From contig JAPQWV010000369.1 in NCBI GenBank assembly GCA_027422505.1, positions 434,001 to 498,000 of the forward strand: 64,000 bases of DNA. Reading direction: 5' to 3'. Position 1 is the stretch's first letter, and each line of letters starts with the position of its first letter. This document shows, piece by piece, positions 1 to 10,790 of this stretch. Position numbers and translations under genes: made by a program. The DNA is from Craterostigma plantagineum. Its lineage: Eukaryota; Streptophyta; Magnoliopsida; Lamiales; Linderniaceae. The notes beneath the pieces were generated by a model that made no database searches, had not been told where the DNA came from, and saw only the letters and a list, made by a program, of their open reading frames with translations.

Positions 1-1206
1 GAGGGCCACGACGAGCCAGAAGTTGAGGAAAGCAAGGGCGACGGAGTCGAGAAGGTCAAGGATGACGAGAGAAAGATGCGACCATTCGTGAAGCCGTATC
101 AACCAAAGATCCCGTACCCAGCTTGGTTGAGGGGAGCTGCACCTGAAAAAGAGAAGGTTCAACCTAAAAAGGAGGAGGCTGCACCCGAAATAGAAAAAGC
201 GAGGGAGAATGAGCGGCCACCAGTGATGCCGTACCAGCCGAAGATTTCCTATCCAGCACGGTTGAAGAAGGACAAAGACGAGGCGCTAATTGGCAGATTT
301 ATGGGTATGTGCAAAGAATTACATATTAACTTACCGTTTATTGAAGCTATTGTGCAGATGCCCAGTTTCGTTAAGTTCCTGATGGACTTGCTGACGAACT
401 GACGGAAGCTCGAACACGTCTCCACGGTATACCTACGAGGAGAGTGCTCAGCGATACTCCAGAGCAAGATACCGAAAAAGCTCAAGGACGTAGGGAGTTT
501 TACTATTCCTTGTTTGATAGGTGATTTAGTTGTTGAGCATGGTTTAGCTGATCTAGGTGCTAGTATAAATTTAATACCGTACTCCATGTTTACGCGTTTA
601 GAATTAGGTGAACCACGACCTACTAGAATGAGTATTCAACTGGCCGATAGATCGTTAAAATACCCTCTAGGTGTTATCGAGGATGTTCTAGTTAAGGTCA
701 ATAAGTTCGTTATCCCTGCTGATTTTGTGATCTTAGACATGGACGAGGATGAAAATGTTCCATTAATTCTAGGTAGACCATTCTTAGCTACAGGCGAGAC
801 CATGATAGATGTTAGGAATGGAACATTAACCTTGACAGTAGACGGCGAAAAAGTTACATTCAATATGGCTGATTCGATGAAATAGAGCAACGAGCAAGAT
901 GATAAATGCTATTTCTTAGATGTCTTTGAGCGCGATTTTCTCTTTTCTGTGCAAGGTCTGTCACAGGTCAGCAAGCATGATAGGCACACGATTATGGAAA
1001 TCGATAAGTGTGGGGAGGAGATCGACGAACCCATCATAACCATCGACGAGAGCAGCAAAGAAGTTAAGGACAAGAGCCCAGTCGAGGCGAACGCCACTAG
1101 AGTTGAAAACGCTGCTCGGCGAAAGGAGAACCGCCAAGGTATGGATGTAGGCGAGGAAAACTTAAGCAGAAAAGAGATGCTGTACCTCGACTGCCAGCCA
1201 CCCTAA
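1..1206 (+). pseudogene. gag C-terminus / aspartic protease / fused tail (Athila-like)
   Basis: One reading frame is open from base 1 to the stop at 1206 except for a TGA at 400-402 and a TAG at 883-885. Gag C-terminus: two copies of a KPYQPKI.YPA motif (about 91-126 and 226-264), then the conserved stretch FMGMCKELHINLPF. Protease: active-site motif ADLGASIN at about 547-570, then ILGRPFLATGETM near 766-801. The protein ends in MLYLDCQPP, which in the fuller copy at 7230-14410 lies at the end of integrase, so RT, RNase H and most of integrase are missing. A local frame disturbance around 1084-1130 alters the join compared with the copy at 5483. Not translatable as one protein. Confidence 0.85.
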
Positions 1207-1533
1207 GCGAACAAAAGCACGTCCGGCTAAAGATGGTAAAGGAAGCGCTTCTTGGGAGGCAACCCAGGTTTTATCTATCTAGTATTTTTTTATTATGCCT
1301 ATTATTATTACAATTCATGTTTTTCTGTTACGTTTAGTTTTCCTTTTAGTCATGTCAGGCATCACGAGTCACGATATGACAACCATCACGCGTCTAGTCA
1401 CGACCACGTCAATATTTTCCGTCAGGGAAGTTTCGTTCTCTTACACCTACTTTTCCCTTTCGTTTATTCAATTTTTACGTTGAGGACAACGTACGGCTTA
1501 AGTGTGGGGAGGGGAATTAAGGTTGAGAATGTA
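1207..1533 (+). other. Athila 3' untranslated region with internal purine tract
   Basis: Matches, in opposite orientation, the stretch downstream of the coding frame at 5171-5482 and 37684-38019. It contains GGCAACCC shortly after the stop and the tract AAGTGTGGGGAGGGGAATT at about 1500-1518. Small ORFs here are not conserved between copies. Homology to minus-strand gag begins at about 1534. Confidence 0.7.
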
Positions 1534-2076
1534 CGTGAAATCGGTTGATCTGAGCTGCCTTCGACATCCCGTGTTGTGGGGACCTCTTCAGTAGCGCTTT
1601 GTAACGCTCCCATACCTCGTAGAGATTTTCTGAGTCCTTCTGGTGAAATTGTGATATCTCCGTCTTCAGCCTTAGAACCTTTGATAGTGGGAAGTAGTGG
1701 CCAATGAAGGCGGCTCGCATCTCTTCCCAGGTGGTGATCGATCTAAGCGGCAACATCTCCAACCAGTCCTTCGCCCTGAACTTCAACGAGAACGAGAATA
1801 GCATCAGCTTGATCGCATCGCCTGAGACACCGTTGATCTTGATGGTGTCGGTCACCGTCAGAAAGGCCTTCAGATGGGAGTAGGGATCGTCGTCGGGATT
1901 GCCTTCAAACTGAACCGTCTGGAAGATCATCTGAAGCCAAGAGTGCTTCAGCTCAAAATTGTCGTTCTCGTCGGCGGGATGATAATTGCCGACTCAGTAC
2001 CGCCTAGCGCGGCATTCTTGAGGAGATCTTGTAGTGATGGCTCCTCCTCGTGGACGGGCACTCTGTGGTCCGCCAT
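1534..2076 (-). pseudogene. Athila gag N-terminal fragment
   Basis: Minus-strand gag beginning at MADHRVPVH (ATG at 2076-2074) and passing through the Retrotrans_gag core: FEGNPDDDPYSHLKAFL, LKFRAKDWLE, FIGHYFPLSKV and ENLYEVWERYKALL. It is nearly colinear with 12046-12600 of the fuller element, with a frame change near 1935. It breaks off at 1534 inside the motif AQINRFH, where sequence switches to plus-strand 3' untranslated DNA. A capsid-forming gag role is the family function. Only about the first half of gag remains. Confidence 0.85.
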
Positions 2077-2240
2077 ATCTACTTCTGTATCTTGACTAAA
2101 AGAAATTGACACATAAAAGAAATAACGAAAATAACAATGACTAAAAGAACAAAAAACGCAAATAGTAATAAAGAAAAAAAAGGAAAACTTCAAATAAAAT
2201 GGCTAAATTACCGAACTACGGTGTTCCTAATATCAATCTA
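2077..2240 (-). other. 5' leader between primer-binding site and gag
   Basis: AT-rich leader that begins with a block shared with 12960-13008, containing CGGTGTTCCTAATATCAAT. No coding potential seen. Confidence 0.6.
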
Positions 2241-2259
2241 TTCCCCGGCAACGGCGCCA
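2241..2259 (-). promoter_or_regulatory. Primer-binding site, tRNA-Asp type
   Basis: Minus-strand TGGCGCCGTTGCCGGGGAA lies six bases beyond the LTR end at 2266. It is the tRNA-Asp-complementary primer site known from Athila/Calypso elements, and it fixes LTR orientation as minus. Confidence 0.9.
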
Positions 2260-2265
2260 AAAACT

Positions 2266-3796
2266 TGATCGACACGTGGTGTGTGAATGAAAAGTGCGAC
2301 AAGTAATAATTAAAACGAATACTAAATTACTGTCACCGACGTGCGATAGGCAGTGGACCTATCGTTTGTAGTGTAGTAAAGTGAGTAAACGAGTATCGAA
2401 CACAAGGAATAAATCAAGTACTAGTAGTGACCTATCGACTCGATATTTAGCCTAAACAAAATACGCAGATTGTTTTATGACTTAACCTAAAAGATTACTT
2501 CTAACTCAACTAGAGATTCAAATAACACGCTTAAAACTGATACGAAGCTTCAGATAATAAAGATGTGCTCGGGATTCGAATCCCGCTAGGTGTTATCGAC
2601 TAAGACAATAAAATCGTTCCTACGTGATCTTTACTAGATCGCAGTAATTATCCTACCCGCTCGCGAGTTTGCTGTCGCCCTAAACGCTCGCGGGGATCTA
2701 AGATTCAGTAATTACTAACGGCGAGGATCGAGTATTTGCTTTCGCCCTATACTCGGTTCCTATCTTCTACGAACGGCCTAAACGTTGTTTAGCTGTCGCC
2801 CTAAACGTTTTTCCATACGATTACTTTAACACATAGACATATTAAAGCAACGAAACAAATTCATAGAATGATAAATAGTCAAAACACATAGTCACGATAA
2901 TTATAAATCTTAACTACGAAACATCCTAGGGTTCATCTAATCCCAAGCACCAAGGGGAATTAGCTACGCATAATAGACGGGAAAAAAACGAAATAAGGAA
3001 TAAAGGCGAAGAATTCATATTCTTGATATCCGGATGATCTGCGATGGAAGCGTCGATGATTCTTCGTTCTTCGTTCAATTGGGCGTGATTTCGTCGATGA
3101 TCCGTCTCTTGCGCTTCGGGACGCGATTCTACATTCTTATGTGCTATTTTTCGTCTCTAGAGGGATTAGGGTTGATCTCTGGTCGGTTCTGCCCTTTCTG
3201 GGTCGAATTTGGGCTTTTTATAGTAAAATTCGACACTGTCACGGCCTGGGACAAGACAGGTCACGGCCGTGACACTCTCGGGGCAAAAATTGAGCTCACT
3301 GCCGCTCGTCACGGCCTGGTGCAGTAGTGTCACGACCGTGACCCACTCAACAGCTTTGCGACAGTTTCGTATTTCTCTCGGATGGAGGGGTAAACGATGT
3401 CCGATTGACCTGAAAAGAAGACTCACCAATCTCGATTCTGACCAAAGGGATTCTCAATCCGAGAACTGGATTGAGAGATATCAATTTTCTAATGTTGCTG
3501 CTCCTATGGGTCACGGTCTGGTGCAATAAGTGTCACGGCCGTGACCATCTTCATTTCAACTCTCTGCCCAACGTCACGGCCTAGTGCACTATGTGTCACT
3601 GCCGTGACACATGCCTGTTTTCGTCGTTTTTGCTCCGTTTTGCCTCATTTTTGCTCCGTTTCGGCCGAAACTTATCCAAAGCTCCTTCAATAACAAAATG
3701 AATGTAAATGTAACGAATAAACACATAAATTGATTGCTAAGCTCTTATTATATCCCAATTAAATACTACGATAAACGCATTGAAATGCGTTTATCA
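2266..3796 (-). repeat. Athila-like LTR (1,531 bp)
   Basis: Bounded on the minus strand by TGATAAACGC (at 3796) and CGTGTCGATCA (at 2266). It matches LTRs at 13034-14410, 34913-36310 and 42552-44018. A primer-binding site follows on the low side and a polypurine tract precedes on the high side, so it serves as 5' LTR for the gag fragment at 1534-2076 and 3' LTR for the unit at 3797-6273. That is the pattern left by LTR-LTR recombination or tandem insertion. About 140 extra bases separate the second and third palindrome units compared with the other LTRs. Confidence 0.92.
3214..3612 (-). promoter_or_regulatory. U3 palindrome array and TATA box of LTR
   Basis: Read on the minus strand, four copies of a GTCACGGCC...GTCACGGCCGTGAC unit (about 3238-3274, 3309-3343, 3511-3545, 3572-3608) end about 17 bp upstream of TATAAAAAG (3222-3214). 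Position in the first third of the LTR marks this as U3 and core promoter. Function is inferred from position only. Confidence 0.65.
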
Positions 3797-3815
3797 AACC
3801 TCCCCACACTTAAGC
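3797..3815 (-). promoter_or_regulatory. Polypurine tract next to LTR
   Basis: Minus-strand CTTAAGTGTGGGGAGGTT sits directly before the LTR start, the expected place for plus-strand priming. Confidence 0.85.
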
Positions 3816-5170
3816 ATTTGCTTGTCCTCAAATAAATGGGAAATCAGATAAGGCATCAAATTAGGATAACGGCACGATTGTTCGCAATTTATCATCAAAT
3901 CTAGAAAGCATAAATGGAATCAAGCAAACAATCACGGACATTACACTAATGACTTGCACTTGTTGACCTAAACTTCCTTCACTGCTAATCGAGACTCATA
4001 CCTCGCAAGGATTCACTCAATTCACTCAAGTGTATAGGCTAGCATATGATGAGTCGCTCAATTCGTGCACTAGTCCAACCCCTACCATAAACTTGCAAGT
4101 TAATCGCATCTCGACTATTCAAAGTGGCAAGTATAAATCTGAGGGTCTTTTTGGGGAAAACGGGTCGAACAATCATGAAGCGGCATGCATAAGTAATGAA
4201 CACTTAATCTTAGAGCTAGGACACGTGATCGAAAATTATCAAAGACTACAACATGATCAAATAGACAGTCACACGTCCCAACATAAGACTCGACGTTCTC
4301 GCTCCGAAATCCTAGACTTTTCTGCTCGACCCTCTCAACTCTGTTTCCTTTCATTTTCTACCCTTTCACCTTGGTTACACTCTACTTTTGTGCACTGCCC
4401 TTATTCCCTAAAAACATCAAGGTTCGGCTTTTGTCGCATAGAATACATCGTCACAGCGAATGCCGTGTACCTAAGGATACTTATTACCGAAACCTATATC
4501 TTGCCAAAGGGTTATGGGCAGGCTTGTGCAAGGGATCGGGTCATTTCAGAAAACGGTCAAGTAAGGCACGAGTCATTTCATGAATAGCAGAGAACATCAA
4601 ATCATACACTGAAACGGTAACTCTTAAGTTCGACTTCTGCTCTATTCTAATCAACTCAGGTTCAGATAATCTCTGGAGGCTTATTCGGGTCAATGGCATT
4701 TATGATTTATGAGGTAAACAAACGAATATGCTCAGGCTCAAAGTGGCTAGCTAATGGTTAGTCATGGTGGGAAAATCTGGCCCTGGACTTAATTCCTAAT
4801 GCCCTCATCATTTTCACACTAACACACCAAAGCAGTTTCAACACGCATCAGACATGCAAGTTCTAGAGAGATATAGACTAGGCACGTCACACAATCAAGA
4901 AAAATGAGCATAAGCTCGTCAGGCTCAAACTCTCACAACGAAGGGGTTATGTGTACGAATCTCTTTAAACAGTGCTATATCTATTCAGGCAGACATGATT
5001 CGATCAGTCATGCATATCCTAATTGCTCAGAAGAATTCATAATATGCAGACTAACTCGAGATAATGTGCAAAAATCGTGCCTGAATTCAATAATCCATGC
5101 CTTTCAACGAAATTTATAGCTCACAGACACGTCATAAAAAATTAAAATTTTCACATAAGTTTTCAACCTA
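3816..5170 (-). other. Athila 3' untranslated region (position of env-like ORF in relatives)
   Basis: About 1.36 kb between two purine tracts. In Athila/Calypso elements this interval can hold an env-like gene; here no long sense frame exists on the minus strand. The plus-strand (antisense) frame at 4030-4587 is not kept in the related copy at 36311-37683. The first kilobase is duplicated at 6274-7229. Confidence 0.65.
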
Positions 5171-5190
5171 AATTCCCCTCCCCACACTTA
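5171..5190 (-). promoter_or_regulatory. Second, internal polypurine tract
   Basis: Minus-strand CTTAAGTGTGGGGAGGGGAA, preceded by a TGAGGACAA block as at 3797. A comparable tract is at 37684-37701, and on the plus strand at 1500-1518. Confidence 0.7.
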
Positions 5191-5482
5191 AGCCGTACGT
5201 TGTCCTCAACGTATAATTTGAATAAACAAAAGGGAAAAGTAGGTGTAAGAGAACGAAACTTCCCTGATGAAAAATGTTGACGTGGTCGTGACTAAACGCG
5301 TGATGGTTGTCGTATCGTGACTCGTGATGCCTGACATGACTAAAAGGAAAACTAAACGTAACAGAAAAAAATGAATGATGATAATGATAGACATAATAAA
5401 AAAATATTAGATAGATAAAGCCAGTGTTGCCTCCCAAGAAGCGCTTCCTTTACCGTCGTTAGCCGGACGTGCTTTCGTTCGC
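5191..5482 (-). other. Spacer between coding frame and internal purine tract
   Basis: Shared with 1207-1500 (other strand) and 37702-38019. It includes GGCAACACTGG-type sequence after the stop. The ORFs seen here on either strand do not hold between copies. Confidence 0.55.
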
Positions 5483-6273
5483 TTAGGGTGGCTGGAGGTC
5501 GAGGTACAACATCTCTTTTTTGCTTAAATTTCCCTCGCCTGCATCCATAACTCGGAGGTGTCGCCTTTCGTCGGGCAGCGGTTTCAACTCTAGTGGCGGT
5601 CGCTCCTCGACTGGGCTCTTGTCCTTAACTTCTTCGATGCTCTTGTCGATGGCTATGATGGGTTCGTCGATCTCCTCCCCACACTTATTGATTGCCATAT
5701 TCGTGTGCCTATCATGCTCGCTGACCTGTGATAGATCTTGCACGAAAAAGAGAATATCGTGCTCAAAGACATCTAACAAATAGCATTTATCATCTTCGTT
5801 ACTCTTTTTCATCGAGTCAGCCATATTGAACGTAACTTTTTCACCGTCTACTGTCAAGGTTAATGTTCCATTCCTAACTTCTATCATGGTCTCGCCTGTA
5901 GCTAAGAATGGTCTACCTAGAATTAATGGAACATTTTCATCCTCGTCCATGTCTAAGATCACAAAATCAGCAGGGATAACTAACTTATCGACCTTAACTA
6001 GAATATCCTCGATAACACCTAAGGGGTATTTTAACGATCTATCAGCTAATTGAATACTCATCCTAGTGGATCGTGGTTCACCTAATCCTAAGCGCTTAAA
6101 CATGGAGTACGGCATTAAATTTATACTAGCACCAAGATCAGCTAAAGCATGCTCAACTACTAAGTCACATATACGACAAGGAATAGTAAAACTCCCTGGG
6201 TCCTTGAGCTTTTTCGGTATCTTGCTTTGGAGTATCGCCGAGCACTCTCCTCGTAGGTATACCGTGGAGACAT
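5483..6273 (-). pseudogene. Gag end / aspartic protease fused to integrase tail
   Basis: An uninterrupted minus-strand frame starting inside gag (STVYLRGECSAIL) and passing the protease motif ADLGASIN (about 6130-6155), ILGRPFLATGETM and the spacer motif LELKPLPD. It then jumps directly to a tail ending MLYLDLQPP and a stop at 5483. In the fuller copy the same LELKPLPD motif leads into reverse transcriptase, so about 2.9 kb of pol is missing. The 5' end is cut at 6273, where a second 3' untranslated region begins. The protease looks catalytically plausible, with Asp in DLGAS. It has no start of its own; gag is needed upstream. Confidence 0.85.
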
Positions 6274-7229
6274 TGTTCGCAATTTATCATCAAAGCTAGA
6301 AAGCACAAATGGAATCAAGCAAACAATCACGGACATTACACTAATGACTTGCACTTGTTGACCTAAACTTCCTTCACTTCTAATCGAGACTCATACCTCG
6401 CAAGGATTCACTCAATTCACTCAAGTGTATAGGCTAGCATATGATGAGTCGCTCAATTCGTGCACTAGTCCAACCCCTACCATAAACTTGCAAGTTAATC
6501 GCATCTCGACTATTCAAAGTGGCAAGTATAAATCTGAGGGTCTTTTCGGGGAAACGGGTCGAATAATCATGAAGCGATAAGCATATATAATGAACACTTA
6601 ATCTTAGAGCTAGGACACTTAAGCAAAAATTATCAAAGAACACAGCATGATCAAACAGACAATCACACGTCCCAACATAAGACTCAACGTTCTCGCTCTG
6701 AAATCCTAGACTTTTTTGCCCGACCCTCTCGACTCAGTTCCCTTTCATTTTCTGCCCTTTCACCTTAGTTACGCTCTACCTTTGTGCACTACCCTTATTC
6801 CCTAAAAACATCAAGGTTCGGCTTTTGTCGCATAGAATACATCGTCACAGCGAATGCCGTGTACCTAAGGATACTAATTACCGAAACCTATATCTTGCCA
6901 AAGGGTTATGGGCAGGCTTGTGCAAGGGATCGGGTCATTTCAGAAAATGGTCAAGTAAGGCACGAGTCATTTCATGAATAGCAGAGAAGAACATCAAATC
7001 ATACACTGAAACGGTAACTCTTAAGTTCGACTTCTGCTCTATTCTAATCAACTCAGGTTCAGATAATCTCTGGAGGCTTATTCGGGTCAATGGCATATAT
7101 GATTTATGAGGTAAACAAACGAATATGCTCAGGCTCAAAGTGGCTAGCTAATGGTTAGTCATGGTGGGAAAATCTGGCCCTGGACTTAATTCTTAATGCC
7201 CTCATCATTTTCACACTAACACACCAAAG
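6274..7229 (-). repeat. Second copy of Athila 3' untranslated region
   Basis: Closely matches 3876-4832 in the same orientation with small substitutions and indels. It begins abruptly inside gag sequence at 6273/6274 and ends at 7229/7230, where ACACACCAAAG runs into GAAGCGCTT, a block that normally follows the coding stop. It is a truncated piece of another element, not a gene. Confidence 0.8.
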
Positions 7230-7273
7230 AAGCGCTTACTTTACCGTCTTTAGCCGGACGTCGTTTCGTTCGC

Positions 7274-8656
7274 TCAAGTCTGGAAGTCCAGGTACAGCAC
7301 TTCCCTCTCGGTCGCGTCTTCCTCGCCTGCGAGATAGTGCTTCAACCTATGGCCGTTCACCTTAAAAGTACCCTGCTCCATACCTGAAATCTCAACAGTA
7401 CCATAAGGGAAAACACGGGTAACAGTGAACGGTCCCGACTAGCATGATCTAAGCTTGCCAGGAAAAAGCCGAAGTCGAGAGTTAAAAAGAAGGACTTGGT
7501 CCCCTTCCTAACACTCTCACCTTAGCCTAATCTTTTTATCATGATAGGCTTTGGAGCGTTCCTTGTACATGCGGGCGTTATCGTAAGCTGATAAGCGTCA
7601 CTCGTCTAATTCGTTGATTTGGAGTTGCCGCTTTCCGCCGGCGTTCCCCAAATCAAGATCCAAGGATTTGATGGCCCAATATGCCTTATGCTCTATTTCG
7701 ACGGGAAGATGGCATTTTTTTCCATAGACTAATCTATATGGTGTGGTGCCTATGGGAGTGTTATACGCAGTCCTATAAGCCCAGAGTGCATCATTCAACT
7801 TGTTCGCCCACTCCCTAGGGTTCCCCTCTATAGTTTTCTCTAGAATGTGTTTCAACTCGCGATTCACTACTTCGACTTGACCACTAGCTTGGGGATGGTA
7901 CGGGGTGGATAGGCTATGTCTAACACCGTAACGTTCTAAAGTGCGTGCAAACTGGGTGTTACCAAAGTGAGTGCCTCTATCACTAATAATGCATCTAGGT
8001 GCCCCAAAACGTGAAAATAATGCTCGCAAAAATCTAACGACTACCCTAGCGTCGTTTGTGGGTAAGGCTTGCGCCTCGGCCCACTTAGACACATAATCGA
8101 CGACAACTAGGATGTACTTATTATTGTATGAGCTAGGAAATGGACCCATAAAATCTATACCCCACACATCGAATATCTCGCATACCAAGATGAAATTCTG
8201 AGGCATTTCGTCGCGTTTGGAGAGATTAGCTGCGCGCTGACACTGATCACAAGTGTCAACGTACCTTTGGGCGTCCTTGAAGATCGTGGGCCAATAAAAT
8301 CCACTCTCCAACACCTTCTGAGCGGTTCTGTTTGCTGCGTAGTGCCCTGCGGTCGGTCCATTGTGGCAATGTCTAAGGATCTGCGTCGATTCTCGGGCCG
8401 CCACGCATCGTCGTATTACCTGGTCTGCACATCGCCTGAAAAGATACGGGTCTTCCCAAAAGTAGTACCTCAACTCAGAAAAGAATTTCTTCTTTTGCTT
8501 ACTCGTGTACTCCTTTGGTAGGACCCTTGCAACAAGATAGTTAGCATAATCTGCAAACCAAGGGGTGTCGTCACTTACCACATGTATCGCGTAGAGGTGC
8601 TCGTCTGGGAACCGATCGTGTATCGCCCTGTCGTCCTTCCGATATATCTCGGACTC
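7274..8656 (-). pseudogene. Integrase (Athila-like)
   Basis: Integrase inserts cDNA into host DNA. The frame continues from RNase H after a single TAG at 8657-8659. Seen in order: an HHCC zinc-binding region ([10 protein letters not shown] ... CDQCQR, about 8350-8230), then the D,D-E core with [20 protein letters not shown] and [18 protein letters not shown] stop at 7598 (after NELDE) precedes a C-terminal region with further stops that still reads KVNGHRLKHYLAGEE and ends in LYLDFQT at 7274. All three catalytic acidic residues are present. No chromodomain is evident. Confidence 0.9.
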
Positions 8657-10118
8657 CTATAGTCGAGAGAGGTGATCCGCCGCCAAGTTCTCTGCACCTT
8701 TCTTATCGCGAATCTCGATGTCGAACTCTTGCAGTAGTAGGATCCACCTAATTAGCCGTGGCTTGGCATTGGGCTTTGCTAACAAGTACTTAAGAGCAGA
8801 GTGGTCAGTAAAAACAATAACTTTAGATAGGATTAGATATGACCTGAACTTGTCGAAAGCGAACACGACGGCCAACAGCTCCTTTTCGGTGGTCGTGTAA
8901 TTGGCCTGGGCTGCGTCTAGCGTCTTACTCGCATAGTAGATCGGTCTGAAGTGGTTGTCCTTACGCTTCCCTAGCACCGCCACACCTGCATAGTCACTAG
9001 CATCACACATTAGTTCAAAGGGCAGCCCCCAATCAGGGGCTACCATAATAGGTGCTGTGACTAATCGCTCCTTAAGCAACTTAAAAGCATGCAGACACTC
9101 ATCATTAAAATCAAATGGGGCATCTTTCTCTAACAATCTAAACATAGGACGTGCAATCTTAGAAAAATCTTTGATAAACCTACGATAACATCCCGCATGT
9201 CCTAGGAAGCTTCTAATCGACTTCACGTTCGAGGGAACAGGCAATTTCTCTATAGTTTCTAACTTGGCCCGGTCAACTTCGATTCCTTTAGAGGAGATCT
9301 TGTGACCGAGGACTATACCCTCTCGAACCATGAAGTGGCACTTTTCCCAATTAAGTGCCAAGTTCGTTTCCTCGCATCGTGCGAGTACGAGTTTCAGATT
9401 TGACAAGCATGCTTCAAACGACGACCCGAAAATAGAAAAATCGTCCACAAATACCTCCATTACCTTACCTACCAATTCGTCGAATATGGCCATCATGCAT
9501 CGTTGGAAGGTGGCTGGGGCATTGCATAAGCCGAAAGGCATCCTTCGGTACGCGAACGTTCTGAACGGACAAGTGAACGTCGTCTTTTCTTGGTCCTCGG
9601 GTGCTATGGGGATCTGTGAATAACCTGACAAGCCATCAAGAAAATAGTAAAATGAGTGACCCGCTAACTTTTCTAGCATTTGATCAATAAATGGTAAAGG
9701 GAAATGATCCTTTCGCGTGGCATCGTTCAACTTCTTGTAGTCGATGCAGACGCGCCAGCCGGTCACGGTTCTCGTCGGGATTAGTTCGTTCTTGTCGTTG
9801 GTGACGACCGTCATGCCTCCTTTCTTTGGAACTACTTGGACCGAGCTGACCCATGCGCTGTCTGAAATGGGATAGATCATCCCTGCGTCTAGCAATTTGA
9901 TCACCTCCTTCTTTACCACGTCCTTCATGTTGGGGTTGAGCCGCCTTTGGCATTGAGCGACCGGCTTGAAATCGTCCTCCATGAGGATCTTGTGTGTGCA
10001 ATAGCTCGGGTTGATACCCCTTATGTTGGATATCATCCACGCCAACGCCTTCTTGTGCGCCTTCAACACATCCAAGAGCTGGCCCTTCTGTCCGTCGTCG
10101 AGGTTCGACGAGATGATA
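8657..10118 (-). pseudogene. Reverse transcriptase and RNase H (Athila-like)
   Basis: A 472-codon open frame (10075-8657) copying RNA to DNA and degrading the RNA strand. RT motifs: [52 protein letters not shown], catalytic FVDDFSIFG and [16 protein letters not shown]. RNase H motifs: [34 protein letters not shown] and [10 protein letters not shown], giving the D-E-D-D set. FVDD rather than YVDD is tolerated in plant Ty3/gypsy elements. The preceding protease frame is offset by a shift near 10118, so this would not be made as one polyprotein today. Confidence 0.93.
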
Positions 10119-10790
10119 TCGGCAGCCCTCCATTGTTGCTCAGAAACGCGTACTCGAGGTGGTCGGGCAGCGGCTTCAATTCCAAGACCGGTGGCTCCTC
10201 GACCGAGCTCTTTTCTTTGTCCTCTTTGCTGCTCTCGTCGATAGCTATGATTGGCTCGTCGACCTCTTCCCCATACTCATCGATCGCCATAAGTGTATGC
10301 ATGTCGTGATCGTCGACCTGTGACAGACCTTGCACGGAAAAGAGAAAGTCGTGGTCAAATACGTCCAAAATGTAACATTTATCATCTTGCTCGCCGCTCT
10401 TTTTCATCGAGTCGGCCATATTAAAGGTAACTTTCTCGCCGTCTACTGTCATGGTCAAAGTCCCATTCCTAACGTCTATCATGGTCTCCCCCGTCGCTAG
10501 GAACGGTCTACCTAAAATCAGGGGAACATTCTCGTCTTCCTCCATATCTTAAATAACGAAATCTGCGGGAATCACAAATTTATCGACATTAACTAAGACA
10601 TCCTCGATAACACCTCGAGGATACTTCAACGACCTATCAGCTAGTTGGAGGCTCATTCTAGTGGGTCGTGGCTCGCCTAATCCTAAACGCTTGAACATAG
10701 AATACGGCATAAGATTAATGCTAGCGCCTAGATCTGCTAACGCACGCTCAATCACTAGATCTCCTATAAGATAGGAATAGTGAAACTCCC
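10119..10790 (-). pseudogene. Aspartic protease and pro-RT spacer (Athila-like)
   Basis: Processes gag-pol in the family. Active-site motif ADLGASINLMPYS lies at about 10735-10697. A TAA near 10548 splits the frame just before the MEEDENVPLILGRPFLATGE region. The spacer carries acidic repeats ([15 protein letters not shown]) and the motif [15 protein letters not shown], the point at which the non-autonomous copies are deleted. There are frameshifts on both sides, to gag at about 10790 and to RT at about 10118. Confidence 0.88.

Larger units (their letters stand above)
1..1533 (+). mobile_element. Athila-type Ty3/gypsy gag-protease element, 3' part
   Basis: Plus-strand remnant cut by the window edge on the left and by an inverted junction at about 1533 on the right. 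In order it holds the gag C-terminus, an aspartic protease, a short fused tail and a 3' untranslated stretch ending near a purine-rich tract. No reverse transcriptase or integrase lies between protease and tail. Its best relatives in the window are the minus-strand copies at 5483-6273 and 38020-42455, which show the same organisation. Assignment to Athila rests on similarity to the fuller copy at 7230-14410, which has a tRNA-Asp primer site. Confidence 0.85.

Noticed and set aside
4030..4587. 185-codon plus-strand frame, with a similar 65-codon end at 6784-6981
   Set aside because: It is antisense to the element, and in the third copy of the region (about 36791-37036) the frame is shifted. 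The similarity is at DNA level only.
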